Shown here in pieces: positions 42,001 to 51,298 of a DNA stretch of 64,000 nt. The translations under genes and the position numbers were made by a program. The DNA comes from Oscarella lobularis (lineage: Eukaryota > Porifera > Homoscleromorpha > Homosclerophorida > Oscarellidae), in the NCBI RefSeq assembly GCF_947507565.1, contig NC_089177.1, forward strand, positions 1,736,001 to 1,800,000, given 5' to 3'. A model generated the notes under the pieces. It was given only the letters and a program-made list of their open reading frames with translations, did not search any database and was not told the origin of the DNA. Positions within the stretch are counted from its first letter, which is position 1. Every line of letters starts with the position of its first letter.

Positions 42001-43211
42001 GGCCGAATCTCTCGTCGGAACTGGAGAACTTAATCCTTAAATGCGAAACCTGCGCAAAGGAGAGGGGAAACAGGCCGCAGCCGATGATGCAGTCTGAAAT
42101 TCCGAAATACCCCTGGATGGTCGTTGGCACAGATCTGTTCGAATGGAGAGGCCAGCACTACCTCCTGGTCGTAGACTACTTGTCACGATTTCCAGAAATT
42201 GCCAGATTAGAGAGTACCTCATCGGCACAAGTAATCGCTCATATGAAGTCGATATTCAGTCGACAGGGAATACCGGTCGTCGTAAGGTCTGACAATGGGC
42301 CGCAATACTCATCGGACGCTTTCAAGCAGTTTGCAAAAGCGTACGGATTCGAACACCGTACCAGCAGTCCAAAACACCCGCAAAGCAACGGCGAGGCGGA
42401 GAGAATGGTTCAAACCATAAAGAAGCTTCTCAACAAGTCGGAAGATCTTTACTTGGCACTTCTGGCATACAGAACAACTCCCCTGAGCAACGGATATTCG
42501 CCAGCGGAGATTTCTGCAGGACGACGTCTTCGATCAACGGTACCGACGGCGCCGCAACAATTGATACCCCAATCGCTACCTTGGGACACTATCCGACAAA
42601 AGGAAACAGAGTCTCGAGAGAAGCAGAAGGAGAATTTCGACCAGAGACGTCGAGCAAAAGAATTACCACCTCTCAAGGAAGGAGATGCAGTTTTCATCGT
42701 GGATCGCCAAGAACATGGCAGAGTTATCAAACAAGCACTTTTTCCCAGAAGTTACTACATAGCTACCTCGTCTGGCACTATTCGTCGCAATCGTGGAAAA
42801 TTGGTTATTGCATCTGAGATTCCGGAAGCAGAGAGCGACGACGAAGATATCTCCGTAGGAGTGCCGGATGAAGATCCAGAAGCTGAGCTACCAGGCCAAG
42901 CTGTTCCCGAACCTGTGGCGGAGGCCGATGAGCCCGCACAGGCCGTTCAACCTGTTCCAGCTGCACAACCTGTTCCGGTTGCTCCGCAAGCTGCAGTTAC
43001 CACTAGAAGTGGAAGAGAAGTCCGTCCACCTGATCGATATGGACAGAACTGATCCTAAGAAAGGGGGATGTGATGGATCTTAATATAGATGTCATTCCCG
43101 GACATGTTATCCGGAAGTATATGTCTCACATGAGCATGTCTTGTAGTCACCTGTATGTATATATATCAATATAGGGAGTTGAGCTAGAACCCACGAGTAC
43201 CCAACATCACA
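38898..43211 (+). mobile_element. complete Ty3/gypsy LTR retrotransposon
   Basis: A 4314-bp element: two 143-bp LTRs that differ at about one base (CAACATAGG against CAATATAGG), a primer-binding site next to the 5' LTR, one intact gag-pol ORF, a polypurine tract (AAGAAAGGGGGATG, 43055-43068) before the 3' LTR, and a 5-bp duplication CGAAG on both sides. Near-identical LTRs and an open ORF mark it as a recent insertion, probably able to move. Confidence 0.9.
39051..43052 (+). CDS. Ty3/gypsy Gag-Pol polyprotein, 1333 aa
   Basis: One frame without shift. Gag-like region 1-190 (DWLEWISRFEWFRVASGL); two CCHC knuckles 232-266 (CQRCGRTPGHARASC, CSKCKRIGHYAQQC); aspartic protease with FKIDTGADVTAIP near 320; RT 450-640 with ICVHLKPLNESVK, LFSKLDANSGFWQV, FNRLPFGITSAPEYFQ and catalytic LMDDCLVFG near 594; RNase H with SADASSYGLGAVI near 741 and ITDHKPL; integrase with zinc motif HQGHLGIVKCR...CETCAKE near 962, then TDLFEW, SDNGPQYSS and NGEAERM as the D-D-E core. 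The tail (after 1270) is rich in Pro, Val and Ala. Gag and Pol are fused with no stop between them. The start at 39051 is 10 bp after the 5' LTR. Confidence 0.93.
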   Translation: MAEYSLKPPAPFNFRRKGDWLEWISRFEWFRVASGLRGKDEEQQIAMLIYAMGKDAEKVFKSFKLSDDDAKQYKIVKEHFEKYFVDRHHVLYEICRLRKMRQEADESVEAFVARLYEMSEHCGYEDRRETEILHQLLIGMRDEKASQKLQLEKDLTLDKALAVVRQREEISSQQSTVRGTPAEPPVATLEPLTRGGPPPSRGTASGKPKHTPKGSKQNAQSARQPNKSDKCQRCGRTPGHARASCPAVNVTCSKCKRIGHYAQQCFTKSVRTVESTSAEATSQEDSDEETVDYFLGVLEKDEENAWNADVTIEGVPVTFKIDTGADVTAIPDLVYANTTWPQLKPPDVNLRTASSSRLQVLGQFDAVLRYGDYSSTQPIYVVEGLRKSLLGRPAIDTLNILKRIHLISTDLDVKHDFPKLFTGLGLFPGEYRIRLKEGADPVALSSPRRVPIPLMPAVKAELERMEANDVIFKVDEPTDWCSGMVVRPKPNKRVRICVHLKPLNESVKRERLMLPSVEPTLAQLHGAKLFSKLDANSGFWQVKLAHESALLTTFITPYGRYAFNRLPFGITSAPEYFQKKMSEILNGLPGVICLMDDCLVFGATKQEHDDRLRQVCMRLQEAGVTLNPEKCEFSTDSVKFLGQMVDAEGIRPDPEKTRAIREMSSPKDIHGIRRLLGMVNHVGKFIPNLAQITEPIRSLLSKRNQWTWGEPQKQAFARIKEALSSAPVLTHYSPNAETVVSADASSYGLGAVIMQRDANGDLKPIAYASYSLTPTEQRYAQIEKEALALAWACDRFEDYLLGLPTFHIITDHKPLVPLLSPMKRLDDLPPRVQRYRMRLARYQFTISHTPGAKMFTPDTLSRAPLPGTDKNVELLVRDAEAYLLDLPATDATLAKLRRAQENDAVCSLITQFALHGWPELANLQGEVKKFFPFAGEITVFDGLLLRGDRLIIPQSLRQEMLMKIHQGHLGIVKCRERAKHSLWWPNLSSELENLILKCETCAKERGNRPQPMMQSEIPKYPWMVVGTDLFEWRGQHYLLVVDYLSRFPEIARLESTSSAQVIAHMKSIFSRQGIPVVVRSDNGPQYSSDAFKQFAKAYGFEHRTSSPKHPQSNGEAERMVQTIKKLLNKSEDLYLALLAYRTTPLSNGYSPAEISAGRRLRSTVPTAPQQLIPQSLPWDTIRQKETESREKQKENFDQRRRAKELPPLKEGDAVFIVDRQEHGRVIKQALFPRSYYIATSSGTIRRNRGKLVIASEIPEAESDDEDISVGVPDEDPEAELPGQAVPEPVAEADEPAQAVQPVPAAQPVPVAPQAAVTTRSGREVRPPDRYGQN

Positions 43212-43216
43212 CGAAG
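43069..43216 (+). repeat. 3' LTR and target duplication
   Basis: LTR 43069-43211, one base different from the 5' copy; TSD CGAAG at 43212-43216. Confidence 0.85.
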
Positions 43217-44156
43217 CAAAATACACTTCTTCGTTTTCGTCGACGGCAAGTCCGTGAGCTTCATGAGCGTCAATATCAAAAAATTCGCCACACGGGTTGA
43301 TTTTTATGACACCGTGTTGATGAGCGACGTAAACCGATTCGCTCTTCTTGCCATACGCGATTTGACCGGCATTCGTAAACTCGACTCCTAAAAGACCCCT
43401 GAAGCAAGGGCTTTCACAATCATACACTTCCATCTTAGAAAAGACTCCATTAAAGTCGAATTTAAACAGAGAAATCGACGTGCTAGTCGCTTTTGACGTC
43501 ATGACGACAGGCTGTTCGCCCTTCTTGCCTATCACGGCAAGGGCATTAAAGGAAGACGTAGCGCTGGGAGACGAAAAGACTCCCCGTGTCGGATGCACCT
43601 AGGTGTACGGGCAAAGGAAAATTAGTGGGTGAGGAAAAATTAGGTTTCGCGCTTTAAACGCGTATCTAATAGTTTCAATTCGAAAATCGTATAATTATTT
43701 TAATTAATTTCATTTTAACAATTAATTAGGTAACCGTTTAACTTACAGCTCTTATTCTGTTACAGTCGGCAACGTAAAGACAGGATTCGTGAGTGGCCAA
43801 TCCGATGATCTTATCAAATGTAGCGATATGCTTTGGAACGTCTTTGGAACGGTCCGAACCCGCTTTCCCGGCGTAAAGAGTGGTCTTCTTCGATTCGAGG
43901 TCGACTCTCCAAATGCAAGCGTTTCTTTGGTCGGCGACGTAAATCGCGTCTTCTTCTTCAAACTTGGTTATTCCTTGCAGCGAGCCGAATCTAGCGTCTC
44001 GTACCAAGATTGAGGCTAGAACATGACTTTCAGTGCTGCTATTTTCCTCTTGGAACGTCTTACTGATTCGCGGCCGTCCATCTTGTGAGATTATCCGGGA
44101 AGGTCGTTGCCCGTATATCTAAGCCATTCTTCCCAGGGGTTGCGACCCATGCACCT

Positions 44157-44350
44157 AAACGAATAAACGGATTGAAACCAGCGATTGACAATATTATTGC
44201 TCGATGATAGGGCTATCGAACGAGCTATGGAACGTCTAGATACGTGCCGGCATCGCGGAGAACGGTCGGCCGTTCTATCATCAGTACGTGCGTTCCATCA
44301 TTCGTGACGCGTACCACTTCCGGTTTACCCGCTCCTCACTCCGCGAACTC
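44157..44350 (+). repeat. dispersed repeat shared with palindrome arms
   Basis: About 190 bp, roughly 85% identical to 17385-17575 (and the inverse at 16905-17100). Shared words include GGATTGAAACCAGCGATTGA and AGATACGTGCCGGCATCGCG. It lies directly upstream of kinase paralogue B and overlaps its first possible coding bases (RDAYHFRFTR against RDAYPFRFTR in the arm). Confidence 0.7.
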
Positions 44351-45720
44351 GAGCGTGTATCAGCTCCGCGGCCAGCGATGCCTCTGCTGCCAACAGCGCA
44401 TTTTCTTCCTCCTCTGTCGCCATGTCAGCTTCTGCCACCTATACCTCCGCCGGCAATGCCGCACTTGCCTCCTCCTCCTCGGACGCCACATGTGCCTCTG
44501 CCTTTTGTGCCTGCGCCGACAAGTGCGCCTTTGCCTCCGCCGTGCACGCCATTGCCGCTTTCTCCTTCCCTCTCTGCGACGTTGTCAATTCATGCAAATT
44601 TCCCACGTAAGTTGAAATTATTGCAAATGAATTAGTATAACTTATGCACAAGTTATATAGTTGAGAAGGTTCTTCTTTCGGACATCGCGATGTCCAAAAC
44701 GATGCTGGGAAAGGGAAGCTTCGGAACTGTTTTTAAGGGTTCGCTTCGTAATACCGATGTAGCGGTAAAGTGCGCTCCAAAATGCGGATTAGTCAATTTA
44801 TGCTTCGAAAGTCGTATTCAAAGGTACTTTCTTGATCATCACCGTTAACACAACGAGATCACTAAGTTGCATTTAGCCTGCTGTCTCACACAAACATTTT
44901 GCGTGTTCTCGCGTACGCCGAGAGTGAGACAGAGCGCTACGCGTATTTGAATTGATGACGACAAATTTATTTGACGTTGTCATCAATCACGAGGTGGCTA
45001 AAAAGCAATGTTTGTCAAACTTTGTTTAGAATTTGCTCTGCCTTAGAATGCCGGCGTCGATGTGACGATAGCTCGAAAAAACCATCTTTTGAAAGCGACG
45101 GCGTGTGGGCTAGGGTACATTGCAAGAAAAGAGATAATTCACTTTGACTTGAAATTACCAAATCTTCTCGTAAGTATAAGAATCGTTGTATTTGACTAAA
45201 AATAAATTGACATTTTTAGACGAATTGGCCGGGAAGGGATGTTAAAATCGCAGACTTTGGATCGGCGCGCCATCTGCGGCTAAATCTCAGCGCCACAAGA
45301 GCGAGCGATTTCAAAAGATCGACACCAAATTACCTAAGTCCGGAGCAGATAAGAGCCGAACGTATCACATCAGCCGTCGATGTGTGGGCTTTCGGTTGCA
45401 TTGCTTTCGAACTTCAAATGGAAAAGATTCTGCACGACGAAAGAAGCCAAGAGTGGATTTCTTTCCAAATCCCCCAAGGATACAACACCGGGTACATCAG
45501 ATCGCTTCGATTACCACAAGGTGTTAGCTACTTTTTGAAAAACTGCTGGAGAATCAAGCCGGAAGATCGCCCATCCGCTGAGGGCCTGTACCACATCCTA
45601 AAATATAGGCCTGTTCTTGAAGAAACGCAGCCCGAATGTCAACCAGAAAAAAGAAGAAAACGCGCATACATTGAGGTTCCTAAGATCGCAAAATCAAATC
45701 TCTTTACTTTACCTAGTTAA
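44288..45720 (+). pseudogene. protein kinase paralogue B, Pro-rich N-terminus, frameshifted
   Basis: A Pro-rich exon (LLPPIPPPAMPHLPPPPRTP) ends near 44606, intron, then MLGKGSFGTVFKGSLRNTDV and AVKCAPK, LLSHTNILRVLAYAESETER, then a 1-base deletion near 44940 relative to paralogue A shifts the frame. After a short intron: ACGLGYIARKEIIHFDLKLP, intron, KIADFGSARHLRLNL (DFG intact), TPNYLSPEQIRAERI, VWAFGCIAFELQMEK, KNCWRIKPEDRPSAEGLY and KRRKRAYIEVPKIAK, ending at 45720. The long final exon is open from 45220. HFD replaces HRD, as in paralogue A. If the single deletion is an assembly error, this would be an intact kinase. Confidence 0.7.
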
Positions 45721-46229
45721 CGTGCCTTTGCAGGACGACGACGTCGCCGACGACGACAAGTAGCGCTCCTCCCTTACATTAAACTAACAACTGATGATAG
45801 ATGATGGCTATTAATAAAAGATTTCAAAAACTAGCGCTCAACTTTTGTGCCATCTATTTCTTTAATTAAACAATGTGGAATCTACCTCCTAGCAAAAGGA
45901 GAATCCTCAACAAGCAACAAGATGACAAAAAAGACGCTCAAAAACGAGCACACTTTCTCAAAGAAAACTTAGAAAATAAAGAGATACCCAAAAGAGGCCC
46001 TAGGAAAATCAAAAGAATAACCAATAATAGAAAAAAAAGAGCGAAAGCTCTTCTTTTTTCTACCTAACCCCCAAAACCCTTACCCTTACACTCAGAAAGG
46101 TAAGAACATCTGGAGCCCCAAAAGGGGCCCCAATCTAAGGTGCCCCGCCTTTTTCCTATTTTTTAAGCTGGCCGGCGTTTTCAAAGATATATTATTTAAA
46201 CTTGTTTACCATTGTTTTAGTTGTTTTCT
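45721..46229. other. 3' flank; possible short ORF
   Basis: A 64-residue Lys/Arg-rich frame at 45873-46067 (LPPSKRRILNKQQDDKKDAQ) matches no family I know and may be chance. Bases 46060-46145 hold AACCC and GGGGCCCC repeats. Confidence 0.3.
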
Positions 46230-46540
46230 TTAGTCTATTCGCTTCTTGAGGTGTTGGCCTCGCTTGGTGGATAAGGTTCAGAGTTGGTTGATTATGGGGC
46301 CTCTTTTGAGGCAATTATGATTAATTTTTCATTTTTCTTTATTGTGCATTCAAGATTAATTAGTTGTTAATTTTGGTCAGCGACACTAAACCTTATCCTT
46401 ATCTCCCCTGAAAGAGATAGGAAAAGCCCGTAAAAGCGGGCGAAACGCTTAAAATAGCCAAAATTTCACATCTAAACCAAAATAAACCCTGGACCTTATC
46501 CGCCAAGGGAGGCCAACACCTCAAGAAGCGAATAGACTAA
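46230..46540. mobile_element. Tc1/mariner-type MITE, about 310 bp
   Basis: Inverted ends of about 50 bp (GTCTATTCGCTTCTTGAGGT...) are flanked by TA. The first eight bases GTCTATTC are the same as those of the Tc1-like element at 23909. No coding capacity. The inside holds hairpin AGCCCGTAAAAGCGGGC. Confidence 0.65.
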
Positions 46541-47585
46541 GAAAAATCAACAAAAACATTACTAAACATGTTAAAAATCTAATATCTATGAAAACGACCG
46601 CCTGCTTAAAAATTAGGAAAAAAGGCGGGGTCAAGAATAAAAAACTAAAGGAACGGCCGTCACTCAGCGGAAAAACCGCCGATAACGAAAAACGATCCGG
46701 CGATCGAATTATCGTATCATACGCTCTACGGATTGCAGGCACTCAAAGGCGTGCGACGTGCCGTTCGTCGTAGAGCGAGTGATACATTCGCGCAAAAACC
46801 GCGGCTATTCTCGCACGTTGGAACGATGCGCTAAAGATGTGAATAGTGCGATGTGAAAAGGCAGCATACTTACCGCTCCATAGGCCTCGACGTTAGATGC
46901 AGCTTACAGGACAAAATGTGCGGCGTGCGCTAACTCACAACTAATTTACCGAGTGCTTCGTTCAACTCTCTTCCATTCTCTCTCTACACAATGACGAAGA
47001 GAACGCTGACTGCTCGCGATAGCTTGTTAAGCCGGGAATCTTCGCTCTGTAAAGAACGCTCGATCGTGCCGTAGTAATTAAGGCAGCATGTAGTTCCAAA
47101 GCATCTTTGGCGTATCGTTCAATAATAAATACAGGAGACTATTTAAATATGAGCGATTGCAATCAAGAGACCGCGCCAGGAAAATACAATAGCGCATACT
47201 TAACAGCTACAAAATGTGCAGACTTCTTTATTAAATAAATGCAATAAAATTTTCTACTAAAATTATCATGCAAAAATTAGAAAAAATAGTTTGAGCTTAC
47301 TAAGCTGACTGCCTAAGTTAAGCAATTTCGTAATGAGTTTTTTTCAGATGTTTTGATTCGATATCTTCCGCGTTGTTTTACGAAAACAAGTCGAAATAAG
47401 ACGTCATTAAAACCGATAGAAGGAATTAACAACATTTCCATTCCATTACAAAGAGTTCGCTTGGATTCAACCTTTGAAGACCTCAAAAACATCGCGAAAA
47501 AAGAATTTTTTCTTCAAAGGAGTTAGAAGGTAAATTGATTTCTATGTAATCGTTAATGTTATAAAATTGTGTAGAGGTTACTTTG
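46541..47585. other. intergenic
   Basis: No gene recognised; AT-rich with A-runs. A pair of palindromic words ATCGTATCATACGCTCTACG and CGTAGAGCGAGTGATAC lies at 46710-46785. Confidence 0.35.
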
Positions 47586-48942
47586 ATGTATAAATTCCGC
47601 AATGAAATTGTCCCTCTCACCCCCAAAATTGGAGACGACGAATTCACTATTGGCCTATTTTTGAAGTCTCAACCGCGAATAAAGCACGCAACTTTCTTCG
47701 CTGTTATATCTGGGCGTAAGTACATACATTTTGTTTTTACAGCAAATAAACTAACTTTGCCTATTTTGCTTTAGCAATGACTCTTGCAACAACACCTGCG
47801 ACACCTGCGACAGCAATGCCTTCATCGGACAGTGACAAACGTACAATGTTTTTAACCGCAGCTTTACGTTTCTATAATCTACTTTTTTTATTAGTACGTT
47901 TGAATAACGACGACATAATAGTAGTTGCCGAATTGGAAAGGGGCTCGTCTTGTATCATTTACGAGGCGCTGTACTTGTTCGGCAAAGTCGCCTGCAAGTA
48001 CGTAGAAAAAGGAGAGAGCGCTTTGGAAGCAAAGCGCGAAATAAAAATGCTAAGGTACTATTGTCTTTGTTGCAAATAAGTTTATTTTCAAACGGCTTTA
48101 CGCAGCCAACTTCGTCATCCAAGCGTGGTCAATTTTTACGGCTACGCAGAACTTGAGGATCATTTTAAAATTATTCTTGAACTACACAAGAACAATTTAT
48201 TTGATCTCTTTGTCAACGACAAAGTAAATTTAAATAATATATTTGGTATGTTTGAATCTAATTTACGTTAAAAAAGGACGAAAAAATCCTATCAGCAACG
48301 AGGATAGGAACACCATCCTTGTTCAGGTCGCTGGAGGCATATCGTACATTCATAAGAAGGATATCATTCACTGCGACCTCAAATCGGTGAATGTTCTTGT
48401 AAGTTACTTGTATTTGGCTAAAAAGTAGTATAATTTTAAAACGTCTAAGTTGGATTGGCCCTTAGCTGTGGTGGTGAAAATTGTCGATTTTGGGTCAGCA
48501 ATTTTTCAAAAGGATATACAAGATTTGGACAAAGATGCCGTTGTTAACATCGGGACGTCCTGTTATTATTCTCCCGAAATGTGGGACGGACAACTGGGAA
48601 AACCATCAGACGTATATGCCTTCGGCTGTCTGATATTCGAAATGGCGTCTAGAGAGGTCATGTGGAAGGGTCTGCAAAAACCGGCCTTTAAGAAGAGGAC
48701 GATAGATTGGTAATGAAAGCTAAACTTAGATATGTAGTCCATTTTATGAAAATGATTGTAATGTTTTAGTGTGTTTCCGAATGAGTACAAGGATCTTCCG
48801 AAAAGAATTAAATACATTATTGGAAAATGCTGGTCTGCAAACATAGCGGAAAGGCCAAAGTTCGAAGATCTCGTTCGCGTCTTGAATTTCGAAGACACCT
48901 TCTCAACACGGGCCGACAGCAACCCAAAGAGAAGAAAATGAA
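47586..48942 (+). CDS. protein kinase gene, apparently intact, multi-exon
   Basis: Start ATG 47586. Exons at about 47586-47714, 47775-47840, 47900-48052, 48111-48224, 48282-48400, 48450-48711 and 48770-48942, with short GT-AG introns. Features: ELERGSSCIIYEALYLFGKV (variant glycine loop, G-S-S), ACKYVEKGESALEAKREIKM (VAIK-like Lys, helix C Glu), LRHPSVVNFYGYAELEDHF, GGISYIHKKDIIHCDLKSVN (HCD in place of HRD), KIVDFGSAIFQ (DFG), GTSCYYSPEMWDG (APE-like), SDVYAFGCLIFEMAS and CWSANIAERPKFEDL. The RD-lacking catalytic loop and overall pattern suggest a TKL/RIP-like kinase. The N-terminal 80 residues match nothing. No stop or shift was seen. It is the only sound member of the local kinase group. 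Confidence 0.75.
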
Positions 48943-49774
48943 ATTTGTTATGGTAAACCAAATAATACTAAAAGTTTTTTAAAAAGTTATTTGTTTTTAT
49001 TTAGATAGCCAATGCCACTCGTGAAGTAATGTGTCCAGTTGTCAAATTTGTTTCCCAATGTCATATTTGTTTTTTGCTATGTTTGCTTTGTGATGTGTTA
49101 ACTTATTCAATTCGATGGCAACGCGCCCGGAGGATACCATTAGATGGTGCCGTCGTTCTATAGTATATACGTCGTCAGATGGTGCCGTCGTTCTATAGTA
49201 TAGAGAAGTGGAAGGGACAATAGACATTCTTCAAGTGAAGGTACTTGTTACAAAGGTCAACTCCTCTATGACTGGGATGATATATTACTGTTTTTCTATA
49301 GTGGGGTGGACATAGAGCAACAACGACGAAAAGGAATGGCATGCAAGATTAAGAAAGGGTGTAAAGAGCAGACGAGGAAATTCGAAAAATAGTTTGTGGG
49401 TAAAGTAAAAATTAATACATTTATTTTATTTTTTCGTTTAATGTTTTCAGGCTAAAGTAAAAGTTAAGTCGGTGATTTTTTATTGTTACTTTCCTCACTG
49501 CCTTTACAATCCTTTACAACACCATTTGGATCTACGGCTAGTGTCAGATAAGTGCTTTAAAGTCATATAACTTTTGGGAGCTTTTTTGTGTGATTTGTAG
49601 GGGATGCGCGATATGCAGGGTGAGAGGTTGGTCTCTTCTCTTCCTAAGTGTTGTTTTGCAGACTTAGGGGATATATTCGTTGTATACAAGAGTGTCAGGA
49701 CAGGGCATTTCTCTACAATGTTAATCGAGAGAGGAGATCAATCGGTAAGCCATTTGGCCTATAAGTAATATAAT
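48943..49774. other. intergenic; short tandem duplication
   Basis: No gene recognised. At about 49138-49203 the string AGATGGTGCCGTCGTTCTAT occurs twice, 43 bp apart. Confidence 0.4.
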
Positions 49775-50032
49775 TAATCAGTACACTTGTTCTGATTAGT
49801 TCCTCGAGTAAGTGCAAGCTCTGCCGTTTGAAAAGCAGAGCTTGCACTTTTGCTCAAAGTGCGGTAAAACGATGTAATTCAATTAAAAACAGATGTCATA
49901 AATTCAAAACAGACCGGAGGAACCTAAAAATTAATCAGTACACTTGTTCTGATTAGTTCCTAGAGTAAGTGCAAGCTCTGCCGTTTGAAAAACAGAGCTT
50001 GCACATTTGTTCAAAGTGCGGTAAAACGTGCG
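49775..50032. repeat. duplicated 100-bp unit with strong hairpin
   Basis: Two near-identical copies (49775-49875 and 49932-50032) of a unit containing AATCAG...CTGATT and a perfect 13-bp stem GTGCAAGCTCTGC / GCAGAGCTTGCAC around a 10-base loop. Stem-preserving identity suggests that the hairpin matters to whatever element carries it. They lie just upstream of the DIRS RT remnant. Confidence 0.7.
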
Positions 50033-50221
50033 ACTGGCCGGGTAAAGGTTTTGTTGCGGAATGAAGGGTGTCTTCGAATTGGACTGAAGAAAGGCGACGA
50101 GATCGAAGTAGATCTGACGGAGGTCGAAGAATTGTCGTTCGAAGAACCGGTCACAAATACGGAGCAAGCTGCCGTGACATCGCCGGAAACAAAGACGACA
50201 GAGTATCCCTCGAAGGGAGAT

Positions 50222-51290
50222 GAAACGACTTCAAGGATGCCTATCTCATTTTCCTGGTCCATCCGGACGACGTGCCGCTTCTCGCAATGCGCTGGCGAAG
50301 GGAGGTATTTCTAGACTCGGTTTTGCTTTTCGGTTTGCCTTCGGCGCCTAAGATTTTTTCGGCCGTGGCTGATGCTCTCCTGTAGATAATGTTACATAAC
50401 GGCGTTTCAGCGGCGATGCACTACCTGTGCGATTTTCTTTTCTTCGGCTCGGACCAGTGCGAGCGCAACATCGCGTCTGCGTTTTCGACTTGCGAGTCTT
50501 TTTAGGCTTTCCGGTAGCCCATCATAAGACCCCCGGCGCTTCATTTCAACTAACATTCTTGGGCATTCGCCCTGGTCGGTCGTTCGTTCGGCGGCTGGTG
50601 GTTTTGTCGGCCTCGGTGCGGCTTCTCGATCGGCCTCTGCGTCTGAATAGAAGCGCTCGGAATGACATTTTGTGGTGGCTCCTGGTGGCCGCCGATTGCA
50701 ATCGCTGTTCGTGGTTTGATTCCTTAGGGCTCCTACTCCGTCGTTGGTCTTGTGGTCCGACGCGTCGGGGTCCTGGGGATGCGGCGAGTTTGCGGGTCGG
50801 CGCTTTGGTAGCCGTGGTTCTGTTCGAGTGGAGTCCGACAACGCCACTGTCGTGTGCGCTATCTCGCCGGGATCATGCTGCGATCCCTCAGTTATGCACC
50901 TAGTTCGGGTTTCTACAGTTTCTGGCTGCTCGCCATGGTTTCTTCATTTTTGCGTCTCATATTGTGGGCTGTAGTAATTCGATGGCCAACGCCCTATCTC
51001 GCTCCCTTCAGCCGAATTTTTTCGTTCGTTGAAGCTCGACCCGGCGCCCGCTCTTTGGAAATCCGGTCCCAGTGGACCTCGTCCGATTGGAGAGCTTTGC
51101 CACTTCCCTCCTGGAGAACGGATTAGCGTCGTCGACTCGTCGCACGTATGCCTCCGGTCAGAAGTCGTATGTGTCGTTTTGCTCGCTGGCTCGGCTGGCT
51201 CCGCTGCCGTTTTGCGAGAGTATTTTATGTCTGTTGTATGGCTTACCGCGACGAGGGGCTAGGGCCGATTTTTGTCTCGGTACCTAAGTA
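50222..51290 (+). pseudogene. DIRS-like reverse transcriptase and tyrosine recombinase remnant
   Basis: DFKDAYLIFLVHPDDVPLLA, MRWRREVFLDSVLLFGLPSA, PKIFSAVADALL then a stop, MHYLCDFLFFG (RT box YLDDFL with the first D as Cys), then decayed RNase H-like frames. At 51080 the recombinase N-terminal pattern VRLESFATSLLENGLASSTR, RTYASGQKSYVSFC and ESILCLLYGLPRRGA appears. Multiple stops and shifts. The catalytic R-H-R-Y core is not reached; the sequence ends by the palindrome at 51273. Confidence 0.65.
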
Positions 51291-51298
51291 CCGAGACA
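51273..51298. repeat. perfect 11-bp stem palindrome
   Basis: TGTCTCGGTAC, 4-base loop CTAA, GTACCGAGACA. It follows the truncated recombinase frame directly. Confidence 0.7.

Larger units (their letters stand above)
38183..44110 (-). pseudogene. NHL/beta-propeller plus BTB protein gene, split by a retrotransposon
   Basis: Minus strand. Exon 44110-43746 carries propeller strands (SLQGITKFEEEDAIYVADQR, IIGLATHESCLYVADCNR), an intron follows (43745-43600), and exon 43599 onward reads HPTRGVFSSPSATSSFNALA, VYVAHQHGVIKINPCG and HEAHGLAVDENEEVYFA. At 43212 the gypsy element interrupts it. The frame resumes at 38897 (YNGLDVLR, GVRHLFYDSQSGLLYFTEE). After a one-base shift near 38745 it reads LRKDLERLIDSDDIPASDQ and a BTB fold: ATFLIEGKRIRVSKTILCL, SEYFKTMFQSGL, SDAAYEAFYALVAFIVTG, LSDRYLVHDLKSLCSKML. 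BTB domains dimerise and often recruit Cullin-3. Removing the element and one 5-bp target copy restores the frame across the junction exactly. Confidence 0.65.

Noticed and set aside
45873-46067. Small basic protein gene
   Set aside because: A 64-residue Lys/Arg-rich frame in AT-rich DNA without splice or homology support.
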